DNA of 64,000 bases from Thiomicrorhabdus sp. ZW0627. Lineage in GTDB: Bacteria > Pseudomonadota > Gammaproteobacteria > Thiomicrospirales > Thiomicrospiraceae. Positions 57,601-64,000 of this stretch are shown piece after piece. The DNA is taken from contig NZ_JARUQR010000001.1 in the NCBI RefSeq assembly GCF_029767005.1, forward strand, positions 987,028-1,051,027, in the 5' to 3' direction. The notes beneath the pieces were generated by a model that saw nothing but the letters and a program-made list of their open reading frames with translations, did no database searches and was not told where the DNA came from. Position numbers and translations under genes: made by a program. Each line of letters begins with the position of its first letter. The first letter of the stretch is position 1.

Positions 57601-58285
57601 AACAGTCACGCTCACCGAACGATACAACGTTGCCTCGTCCGTCACCGAAGATCTGAATTTCGATATGGCGTGCATTTGTCACGAATTTTTCAAGGAATAC
57701 GCCGTTCTGACCGAAGGCGTTCTGACTCATGCGCACGACTTGCTCAAAGGCGTCATCCAATTCCTGGGAATTATGGCACTTCTGCATCCCGATTCCGCCG
57801 CCACCCGCGGTACTTTTCAACATAACCGGATAACCGATACGCTCGGCTTCTTCCAGCGCCTCTTCCTTGCTATCCAACAGGTCGGAACCAGGCAGCAGAG
57901 GCACCTTACTCTTGATCGCAAGCTCACGAGCCGTGTGTTTCAGACCAAAGTCACGAATATGATCCGGGCTCGGACCGATAAAGGTGATGCCGCTTGCTTC
58001 ACACATTTCCGCAAATGAAGCGTTTTCACTCAAAAAACCGTAACCCGGGTGGATTGCATCCACATTCAAGCGTTTGGCTTCTTCCAAAATCAATGGGACA
58101 TTCAGATAAGTCTCGGTCGCCGTCGCGCCCTTCAACAAGATAACTTCGTCCGCCATCTGCACATGCAACGAACCCTGATCCACTTCGGAAGCCAGCGCTA
58201 CCGAACGGATATTCATCTTCTTCAGAGTTCTCATGATGCGCGTCGCAATGGCACCGCGGTTTGCTACTAATACCTTTGAAAACAT
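54677..58285 (-). CDS. uca: Biotin-dependent urea/guanidine carboxylase
   Basis: A protein of about 1202 residues with the full domain order: biotin carboxylase (residues 1-450, [28 protein letters not shown]), carboxyltransferase of the KipI/KipA (AHS) type ([20 protein letters not shown] to [10 protein letters not shown]), and a C-terminal biotinyl domain with biotin Lys near 1163 in ASLETMKIE. It carboxylates urea or guanidine with ATP and bicarbonate. Two DUF1989 genes directly upstream are diagnostic of the guanidine version, in which they deiminate carboxyguanidine to allophanate. I chose the ATG at 58285, behind AGAAAGG; an upstream extension to 58387 has no family similarity. Confidence 0.93.
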   Translation of the reverse strand: [1202 protein letters not shown]

Positions 58286-58396
58286 TACCTTTCTCTCTTT
58301 TTGCTTCTTTGCTAAGTGAGTCGTCCCACTTTTAACTTCTCGCCAAACGGTCGCACCACCTGGCCGTCCAAGTGGTGCCTCGGCCATTCTCGACCG

Positions 58397-59038
58397 TTAT
58401 TCTTCCCAAATCACCATTTCAACCGGTGTCGGGTTATAACCGTTACATGGGTTGTTCAATTGAGGACAGTTCGAAACCAATACCAACGTATCCATATGCG
58501 CAGTCATTTCGACATAACGTCCCGGAGCTGAAATCCCGTCGTCAAAATCCAGATGCCCGTCCGGAGAAACCGGCACGTTCATGAAGAAGTTGATGTTGCT
58601 CGACAAGTCACGCTTGGTCATATCGTAATCCCACTTGCTCAATGCCGTCAGAAAGCTGTCTCGGCAAGAGTGCATGTGTCGCTTATCGATCGAGTAACGG
58701 ACCGTGTTACTCTCAGCCGAACACGCTCCGCCCAAAGTATCATGGCGACCACAGGTATCGTCAGTGATGGTCAACATCGGGTTGTTCAGGTTAGAACGTA
58801 AAACCGACCCCGTTGTCAGATAGATGTTCCCTTGCCCCTTAATCGTATCCGTGGCACTGTAACGCTCTTCGGTATCGTTGGCGTTATAGAACAGCGTATC
58901 CACCGCTTGGTTTCCTTCCAAGTCGACGATACGGAATTTTTGGCCGGCTTTGACCACATACATCCATGGATCACCCGCCTTTACCACTTCACGGTGAACG
59001 ATCTTGTTGTCCGGAATCTGTTCAGTTGCTAAAGTCAT
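58397..59038 (-). CDS. DUF1989 protein, likely carboxyguanidine deiminase subunit
   Basis: A protein of about 213 residues of the urea-carboxylase-associated (DUF1989) family. The conserved metal-binding region is [12 protein letters not shown], and [10 protein letters not shown] and the VPVSPDG stretch are also shared. In characterised guanidine pathways the two DUF1989 proteins act together to convert carboxyguanidine to allophanate and ammonia (CgdA/CgdB). I start at 59038, with GGAGAG 7 bases upstream; it overlaps the previous gene by 17 bases. Which subunit this is I cannot say. Confidence 0.88.
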   Translation of the reverse strand: MTLATEQIPDNKIVHREVVKAGDPWMYVVKAGQKFRIVDLEGNQAVDTLFYNANDTEERYSATDTIKGQGNIYLTTGSVLRSNLNNPMLTITDDTCGRHDTLGGACSAESNTVRYSIDKRHMHSCRDSFLTALSKWDYDMTKRDLSSNINFFMNVPVSPDGHLDFDDGISAPGRYVEMTAHMDTLVLVSNCPQLNNPCNGYNPTPVEMVIWEE

Positions 59039-59765
59039 AAGGCTTCTCTCCATAGTAAATCGCTGTGTTGTAAAACGCTCGTTCGTTTTCTTTTTTGTGT
59101 CTCAGGCAGGCATCGTCGCTCTGCACAGGTTCGGCTTTCATAGCCGTCAACTCAATCGGTTTTGGTGCATACTCAGTATTCGGATCCAAAGGATGCTGGG
59201 CGGTTGCCAATACGACGATGCAATCCATCTCGAAACGTAAGTCGACATAATCACCAGCTTGGCTATTGTCTGCAACGTAAGTCATGGCGCCGTCCAACTC
59301 GACTCGAATTTTAGAAAAGAAGTTGGCGTTAGGAACCAAATCCTTAGCATCCAATCCCCATTTCTCCAATTCATTGATCAGGCTGTCATAGCCATTCTTG
59401 AAGTAGTCGTTATGGACTGACTGATAATCCGCTTCACCGTATTTCTCTTTGACCATAGCCGCATCCGAGATACCGCCGATGGTATCGTGCCAGCCGCAAG
59501 TATCTTCGACGATCGAACACATAACACGGCCCATATCCGAATAACAGACATTAGGTGTCGTCAAAAATGCCGTTTTTTGCCCTTTAAGCGTATCCGGCAT
59601 GTTGTAACGTTCACTCGGAACTTCGATGTTGTACATCAGCGCAGAAACATTGGCTCCGCCTTCCAAGTCCTTGATTCTCAAAGTCGTACCGCGACGCATC
59701 ACGCCTGACCAGTGCGCTCCACCCGGAAGCTGCTCGGACCAGATAATTGAATTTTGATCACTCAT
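59022..59765 (-). CDS. DUF1989 protein, likely carboxyguanidine deiminase subunit (larger)
   Basis: A 247-residue second member of the DUF1989 family. It shares [13 protein letters not shown] (the Cys and His are likely metal ligands), [16 protein letters not shown] and the [15 protein letters not shown] region with its neighbour, plus an extra C-terminal stretch. The two are paralogues and probably form one heteromeric enzyme. It lies two bases after the regulator gene, in the middle of the operon. Confidence 0.88.
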   Translation of the reverse strand: MSDQNSIIWSEQLPGGAHWSGVMRRGTTLRIKDLEGGANVSALMYNIEVPSERYNMPDTLKGQKTAFLTTPNVCYSDMGRVMCSIVEDTCGWHDTIGGISDAAMVKEKYGEADYQSVHNDYFKNGYDSLINELEKWGLDAKDLVPNANFFSKIRVELDGAMTYVADNSQAGDYVDLRFEMDCIVVLATAQHPLDPNTEYAPKPIELTAMKAEPVQSDDACLRHKKENERAFYNTAIYYGEKPYDFSN

Positions 59766-59767
59766 AA

Positions 59768-60250
59768 TTACCCTTCTTTCCTTTCGTACATATTTTGTGG
59801 GACCGTCTCTTCCTGGCTTTGGATTGGCGGCAACGCCGAATTGACCAGATAAAGATTTCCGGTTTTAACCCCTCTGTTAGCGATCATCTCATCGCTGATT
59901 AACTGTAATTGTTGTGCAGAACCCTGCAGAAGATTCACTTCCAAAGTATGCTGATCCACCAACTGAATCTGTGTGGAAGAGATAATTTCCGCCACATATT
60001 TGTGTTTAATGCCATTCAAACGGTGCTGCAAACCCGGTACCGTATGATCGTAATAAAGCGTGACCGTTCCGGCCATCACCTCATCACTGTGCTTCTGATT
60101 CTGCAGCGCCACCTCTTTCTGGATCATCTCCATCAGCAAAGCAGAGCGGTTATTGAAGCCGCGACGCTTTACCAAGCGATCCAGATTCTCCAATAATTGA
60201 GCAGGCATTGATGCGCTGACTCTGACTAGTGATGACTTATTCACATTCAT
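59768..60250 (-). CDS. NikR-like ribbon-helix-helix regulator with altered metal site
   Basis: A 160-residue protein with an N-terminal ribbon-helix-helix DNA-binding domain (SLVRVSASMPAQLLENLDRL, residues 7-26, then RGFNNRSALLMEMI) and a C-terminal ACT-like domain as in NikR. Ungapped alignment with E. coli NikR from the ACT domain puts His83 at ligand His76, but Gln94, Gln96 and Thr102 at ligands His87, His89 and Cys95. Nickel binding as in NikR is therefore unlikely. It is encoded inside the carboxylase operon between the ABC ATPase and the DUF1989 genes, so it probably senses the substrate and controls the operon. The C-terminal 25 residues are an extra polar tail. The regulated compound is inference. 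Confidence 0.8.
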   Translation of the reverse strand: MNVNKSSLVRVSASMPAQLLENLDRLVKRRGFNNRSALLMEMIQKEVALQNQKHSDEVMAGTVTLYYDHTVPGLQHRLNGIKHKYVAEIISSTQIQLVDQHTLEVNLLQGSAQQLQLISDEMIANRGVKTGNLYLVNSALPPIQSQEETVPQNMYERKEG

Positions 60251-60252
60251 AA

Positions 60253-61179
60253 TTAAAAGATACTCGGTACTTCTGCATTCACCGGAACCATCTGAACCAT
60301 ACTGAGCTTTTCCTCAATATCCAGATCAGTGATTGGCGGATGAACCAGAGTTTCTAAATAACGCTTGGTCGCCAAAAACGGCTCGCTCAACATAATGTCC
60401 AACGGACGTGGACGTGGAAGCGGCACTTTCAACACTTCACGAACGCGTCCAGGATGCGCATCCAACACTAACACTCTGTCAGACAGATAAACCGCCTCAT
60501 CCAGATCGTGCGTGATAAACAGAATGGTGATGTCGATGTTCTGCCAGATCTCAAGCAGATACTGCTGCATCTTCGCGCGGTTCTGCGGATCCAATGCCGA
60601 GAAAGGCTCATCCATCAACAATACTTTAGGCTGCGTTGCCAAAGCTCGAGCGATGGCAACACGCTGCTGCATCCCTCCCGAAAGCTGATGTGGATAGGCT
60701 TCGGTGTATTTCGACAAGCCAACCAAATCGATCCATTGAAGCGCCTCGGTTTCAGCATCCGGTTCAGCCATTCCTGACTGGACCATACCAAACATGACAT
60801 TCTTCTTAACGGTCATCCACGGGAACAAGGTATAACGCTGAAACACCATCCCACGATCCTGGCCCGGACCTTCAACCGGAGAACCGGCCACTACCATCAA
60901 GCCATCATCAGCTGTTTCCAACCCAGCGATGGTTCTTGCCAAAGTCGACTTACCGCAACCTGAAGGCCCAACCACACACATAAACTCACGACGATAAGCA
61001 TCAAAATTAATTCCACCCAACACTTGGTTGACCTGCCCCTTATGTTCAAATGACTTTTGCAGGTCCTTCACTTCAATGGAAACCGGGCGCTTTTCAATTC
61101 TCTCGAAACGCTCCATGATTTCGGGTGTGTAATAGGCATCCAGAGCGTGCTTTTGGGTTGTATAGTTCTCTTTTTTCAT
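60253..61179 (-). CDS. ABC transporter ATP-binding protein (urea/guanidine type)
   Basis: A 308-residue ATPase of the SsuB/TauB group. Walker [10 protein letters not shown] is at 71-79, signature LSGGMQQR at 166-173 and Walker B VLLMDEP at 186-192, followed by the H-loop ITHDLDEAV. Two extensions, an N-terminal 30 residues and a C-terminal 50 or so, are longer than in sulfonate transporters and typical of the group near urea carboxylases. It works with the permease 14 bases upstream and the distant binding protein. Confidence 0.93.
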   Translation of the reverse strand: MKKENYTTQKHALDAYYTPEIMERFERIEKRPVSIEVKDLQKSFEHKGQVNQVLGGINFDAYRREFMCVVGPSGCGKSTLARTIAGLETADDGLMVVAGSPVEGPGQDRGMVFQRYTLFPWMTVKKNVMFGMVQSGMAEPDAETEALQWIDLVGLSKYTEAYPHQLSGGMQQRVAIARALATQPKVLLMDEPFSALDPQNRAKMQQYLLEIWQNIDITILFITHDLDEAVYLSDRVLVLDAHPGRVREVLKVPLPRPRPLDIMLSEPFLATKRYLETLVHPPITDLDIEEKLSMVQMVPVNAEVPSIF

Positions 61180-61193
61180 AAGCCTCTAACTCC

Positions 61194-62159
61194 TTATTTT
61201 GAACCGCTGTGCCATGGGAAGAATTTTTTACCTAACCAACCAAGGATAAGGTCGGTCGTCACCCCGATAATTCCGATAATGAGGATTGCTGCGAATACGT
61301 TATCAAAGTTCTTGTAGCGGGCCTGCTGAGTGATGAACCATGTGATACCCGAGCTCGTCCCAATCAATTCGGCAACAATCAAATAAGTCCACGCCCAACC
61401 CAAAAGGATACGCATATCTCGATACATATCCGGCAGCACACCAGGAATAATGACGCGCTTCAATAGAGACAGGCCACTACAACCCAAGGTCAAAGCCGCC
61501 TCAATCAGCGCCGGACTTAATTTACGTGTCGTATTAGCCACGATTAGAATCATCTGGAATACCGTTCCGATAAAGATGATGGCCACCTTCGGCGCATCGT
61601 AAATCCCAAGAATTGCGACTGCCAGCGCCCCAAAAGCAGGAGCAGGAAGATAACGGAAGAATTCGGTAAAAGGCTCAACCAGCTTTGAAATAGACTCGTA
61701 AGTCCCCGCCAAGATCCCCAGCGGAACACCAATCAGTACCGACCAGAAGAAACCAAGCGCGATAATCTTGATACTGTGCAACAAACTCTCATGCAACCAT
61801 GGTTCGTTGCTGCGCTTTGGTGGAGTGGTAAATGCAGTATACAAAGCGGTAGCCACTTCGTGGGGCGCTGGAAGATAGACCGGATTGGATGAAACACCTT
61901 CAGGAGGGATTTTCGATTCGGAAGTTTTCTTCTCGACTTCTCGGTAGAAAACCTCTTTATCGACCAACATGCCCACTCTCAGATAACCGGCGTCGCCCGA
62001 ATTGGTAATCTCAATCTTAGGGTGCCAGATTTGAGGAACGTAACTCACCAAAGACCAAAGCAATAATGGCAGTAAGAAACTTGCCAAAGTCAGAGTGTAA
62101 TTGGATTTTGCATCTAGAGATGCTCTTGGTGTAAACCATGTTTTGGGTAATAACTGCAT
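61194..62159 (-). CDS. ABC transporter permease (urea/guanidine type)
   Basis: A 321-residue inner-membrane protein with about six transmembrane helices, of the SsuC-like BPD permease family. The EAA motif region that contacts the ATPase is EAALTLGCSGLSLLKRVIIPG. A long periplasmic loop of about 60 residues follows the first helix (residues 45-105). It is the first gene of the seven-gene operon. The sequence starts at an ATG at 62159 without a strong ribosome site. Confidence 0.92.
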   Translation of the reverse strand: MQLLPKTWFTPRASLDAKSNYTLTLASFLLPLLLWSLVSYVPQIWHPKIEITNSGDAGYLRVGMLVDKEVFYREVEKKTSESKIPPEGVSSNPVYLPAPHEVATALYTAFTTPPKRSNEPWLHESLLHSIKIIALGFFWSVLIGVPLGILAGTYESISKLVEPFTEFFRYLPAPAFGALAVAILGIYDAPKVAIIFIGTVFQMILIVANTTRKLSPALIEAALTLGCSGLSLLKRVIIPGVLPDMYRDMRILLGWAWTYLIVAELIGTSSGITWFITQQARYKNFDNVFAAILIIGIIGVTTDLILGWLGKKFFPWHSGSK

Positions 62160-62170
62160 TTTTTCGCCTA

Positions 62171-62200
62171 TTTATTACATTTTTCTAAAAACGTAATAAC
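62171..62200. promoter_or_regulatory. Candidate operator TTATTAC-N14-GTAATAA before the permease operon
   Basis: Seven-base arms are perfect reverse complements 14 bases apart (TTTATTAC and GTAATAAC as outer sequences). On the minus strand TTGGAA (62223-62218) is followed after 18 bases by TTATTA (62199-62194), so the upstream arm overlaps the likely -10 box. The site ends 12 bases above the permease start. Geometry and half-site equal those at 48851-48882. Confidence 0.6.
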
Positions 62201-62210
62201 AAGAAAAGCA

Positions 62211-62230
62211 TACGAAATTCCAATTTCGTA
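62211..62230. repeat. Inverted repeat TACGAAATT-CC-AATTTCGTA upstream of the operon
   Basis: Nine-base arms, two-base spacer, perfect dyad. It covers the predicted -35 region of the permease promoter, and its right half runs into a third GTAATAAC half-site at 62228. It may bind a second regulator. Confidence 0.5.
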
Positions 62231-62297
62231 ATAACGCAATTAAATCATAATGTTATGCAAAAATAATGCATTTCACATGGAAAATTAGATCAAAATG

Positions 62298-62324
62298 TGC
62301 ACCGTTATCATCCTTGAATGCACC
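62298..62324. promoter_or_regulatory. Direct repeat TGCACC, 21 bases apart
   Basis: TGCACC starts at 62298 and again at 62319, two helical turns apart, about 140-165 bases upstream of the permease start. Spacing of this type suits an activator bound on one DNA face. No NtrC-type dyad (TGCACC..GGTGCA) is formed. Confidence 0.35.
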
Positions 62325-62337
62325 CTAATATGACAAA

Positions 62338-62360
62338 TAAAAAAGGCCACAAAAGTGGCC
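62338..62360 (-). terminator. Rho-independent terminator of the cache-like protein gene
   Basis: On the minus strand GGCCAC-TTTT-GTGGCC is followed by seven T. It is about 39 bases below the stop of the last gene in the window. Confidence 0.92.
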
Positions 62361-62398
62361 TGCTAGAAACGCAAAGGGATGCCAAACAAAACAACGGA

Positions 62399-64000
62399 TT
62401 AAATACCGGTCATTACCAACGCAATGACATCGTTATCATAACCATCGCCATTTTTATACTCGCGATACCCCTCACCGACACGATAACCCAATAAATAAGG
62501 ACGATCGCTCCACTCCCAGTAAACGGTATCGCTTACGCCATTGTCAGCCTCAAGCACCTCTTTCGGCACCTCAAGAAGCGTTCCCACCTCCAACTCCGGC
62601 AGAGTAGAGGAAATAACATTACCAAACCTGTCTACAAAAGCACTGAACGTCGTATCATTGATCACCTGATTGATATATTTCGGCTGAGTCTCTTTCAGCA
62701 TTGCCTCAAACTGAGGCTTACTGTCGAACACCAAAGCAATACCACCGACATTGCGATCCATATCATTCCAATCCTTGACGGCCGCATGATAGATATAGGT
62801 GTAATCCCCACCATACAACTCGGTTTTATGGAAGTCGGAAACCACATACTCCTGCGTGTCCTTCAACCCCATACAGCGGGAAGTATCTGTAGGACGCGGA
62901 ATAATGGTACCGATCAACTCGTTCTCAGCCGGATTAGACACAGCCAGAATTCTGCCCTGACGGTCGTAAAGCATGATATTGGTATAAACCGTATAAAGCT
63001 TATTGATGTAGGAGAGAATGTCACACAATGAACGTGTTTCGTCTGCCGAAATTTCATGCGTTTCATTCTGCTTAGTCAAAACCTTTCGGAAAGTACTGTT
63101 CAAAGCCCACCAGCGACAGTCGTTGGCACGTTCGTACAGATTTCGATCCATAACCTCAACACCCAAGGTCGCACTAAACGCCACCTTCCCCTGAATGGTT
63201 TTGATCAGAACGTAATGAATATGATGAATGAAACCACTGAAAATTTCCTGAATATCAACACTGATATCCTGGAAACTATCCAGAATCGGTAGGAAAGCCT
63301 TAACGTCACGCTTGATCGAAATGATCTTACCGTTGAGGATTACAATTAATAACAAGGTACTGACTTTCAGGTTCGTTTCTTCAAGATCCCTTAAATACAA
63401 CGGCGAATCTTTAGGTATTGAGACATCCAGATCCTTACCGCTACTCTTATCATCAAAGGCAACCTCATTCGGAACATCAACGTAACCAAACCAAGGCAAG
63501 CCGTAGAACCCCTGATAACCACCTGTCTTGGCCGAAAAATGAAGATTGGCTCCGACACGGACCGGCTGAGTAAACCCTTCCGGATCCACTCGCTTTTCAC
63601 CGATCGGATATTTGTTCGGCATATTTGTTGCAATCACCCGGCCACGATCATCCAATAATGAAATCCCATAACCATCTTGATCCGAGTTCAACGTTTTAAA
63701 CAAACGAGCCATCTCGTCTTCGAAATCGAAACTCAAACAAAGCACGCCGACAGACTGCCTTCTACCATCAATGTCCGCCTCGATTTTCTTGGCATAAATC
63801 AAGCTCGAAGGCTTATTCGGGAACAAGTCAGAATGACGATAAACCTCAAGATACTCTTCATCGGTAGACAACGCCTGCTGGATAATCGGATCGGAACTTC
63901 TTTCAACCGGATTGGAGGGATCGAGCTTTGCCCAAACCTCTCCCCCTGGAGAAATCAACAACACATCATCGTAAACGGTATATTTTGCAACATACTCTTG
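62399..64000 (-). CDS. Cache/sensor-like protein, N-terminus beyond the window
   Basis: The frame is open to the right edge, continuing upstream through residues reading QEYVAKYTVYDDVLLISPGG, so the start is missing. At least 533 residues are visible. Two extracytoplasmic-sensor-like segments with cache/PAS-type features can be seen (LLISPGGEVWAKLDPS to about 180; IMLYDRQGRILAVSNPAEN to the end). A helical part with MDRNLYERANDCRWWALN lies between them. No histidine kinase, GGDEF or methyl-accepting signalling domain is present before the stop. A role in chemotaxis-type sensing is possible but unproven. It has its own terminator, and the presumed operator region of the permease operon lies just below. 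Confidence 0.7.
   Translation of the reverse strand, partial: QEYVAKYTVYDDVLLISPGGEVWAKLDPSNPVERSSDPIIQQALSTDEEYLEVYRHSDLFPNKPSSLIYAKKIEADIDGRRQSVGVLCLSFDFEDEMARLFKTLNSDQDGYGISLLDDRGRVIATNMPNKYPIGEKRVDPEGFTQPVRVGANLHFSAKTGGYQGFYGLPWFGYVDVPNEVAFDDKSSGKDLDVSIPKDSPLYLRDLEETNLKVSTLLLIVILNGKIISIKRDVKAFLPILDSFQDISVDIQEIFSGFIHHIHYVLIKTIQGKVAFSATLGVEVMDRNLYERANDCRWWALNSTFRKVLTKQNETHEISADETRSLCDILSYINKLYTVYTNIMLYDRQGRILAVSNPAENELIGTIIPRPTDTSRCMGLKDTQEYVVSDFHKTELYGGDYTYIYHAAVKDWNDMDRNVGGIALVFDSKPQFEAMLKETQPKYINQVINDTTFSAFVDRFGNVISSTLPELEVGTLLEVPKEVLEADNGVSDTVYWEWSDRPYLLGYRVGEGYREYKNGDGYDNDVIALVMTGI

Noticed and set aside
59768-60250. Simple nickel-responsive NikR
   Set aside because: The fold fits, but three of the four nickel ligands are replaced and no nickel transporter or nickel enzyme is nearby.
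62160-62398. Guanidine riboswitch (ykkC types) upstream of the carboxylase operon
   Set aside because: The region is AT-rich and lacks the conserved purine-rich core of guanidine-I, the paired ACGR-loop hairpins of guanidine-II and a recognisable guanidine-III core. A covariance-model search would settle it.

Overview
The window reads as one contiguous stretch of a gammaproteobacterial chromosome. It contains a complete gspC-N type II secretion operon, Kdo and heptose lipopolysaccharide genes, a ubiE-ubiJ-ubiB block and a dapF-DUF484-xerC block. Base composition looks close to half GC throughout, with no obvious foreign island. I cannot name the genus; a Thiotrichales or Piscirickettsiaceae-like sulfur or methyl oxidiser is only a guess. 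I saw no tRNA, rRNA, CRISPR array, insertion sequence or prophage.

Layout. 1-3118: the first codons of a nucleotidyltransferase (likely rfbF), a CDP-6-deoxyglucoseen reductase and glmS. 3247-15189: a minus-strand glycogen cluster in the order glk, glgC, a GH57 enzyme, malQ, glgB, glgA, glgP. 15260-20416: envelope genes, with gmhA-hldE on minus and pagL, kdsD and waaA on plus. 20523-24277 (minus): a YqhA-like membrane protein, hslV, xerC, DUF484 and dapF. 24422-30410 (plus): hslU, DUF971, ubiE, ubiJ, ubiB, a lipoprotein and a thioredoxin-fold protein. 30482-44416 (minus): gspC to gspN, followed without a gap by a surface-lipoprotein subtilisin/kexin-type protease and a small protein that looks like its external chaperone.

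44861-62159 (minus) is the accessory nitrogen region. One seven-gene operon (62159 to 52867) encodes an ABC permease, its ATPase, a NikR-like ribbon-helix-helix regulator, two DUF1989 proteins, a biotin-dependent urea/guanidine carboxylase and allophanate hydrolase. The matching substrate-binding protein lies about 13 kb away (47853-48833), next to a creatininase-family hydrolase and a type III/GlnT-like glutamine synthetase. A DMT exporter, a TIM-barrel isomerase, a metallo-beta-lactamase-fold hydrolase and a fatty acid desaturase lie between them. The enzyme set fits guanidine degradation (guanidine to carboxyguanidine to allophanate to ammonia and CO2) better than plain urea use.

The most interesting signals are three. 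First, the NikR-like regulator keeps the fold but has lost three of the four nickel ligands. Second, the same operator-like dyad, TTATTAC-N14-GTAATAA, lies just before both split transporter units, overlapping the presumed -10 box each time. Third, a highly iterated motif, CAGGCCTGTTCA, occurs inside unrelated genes. It also appears as larger palindromes at intergenic ends, as DNA-uptake or other genome-architecture signals do. The last gene, a cache-like sensor protein, runs off the right edge.
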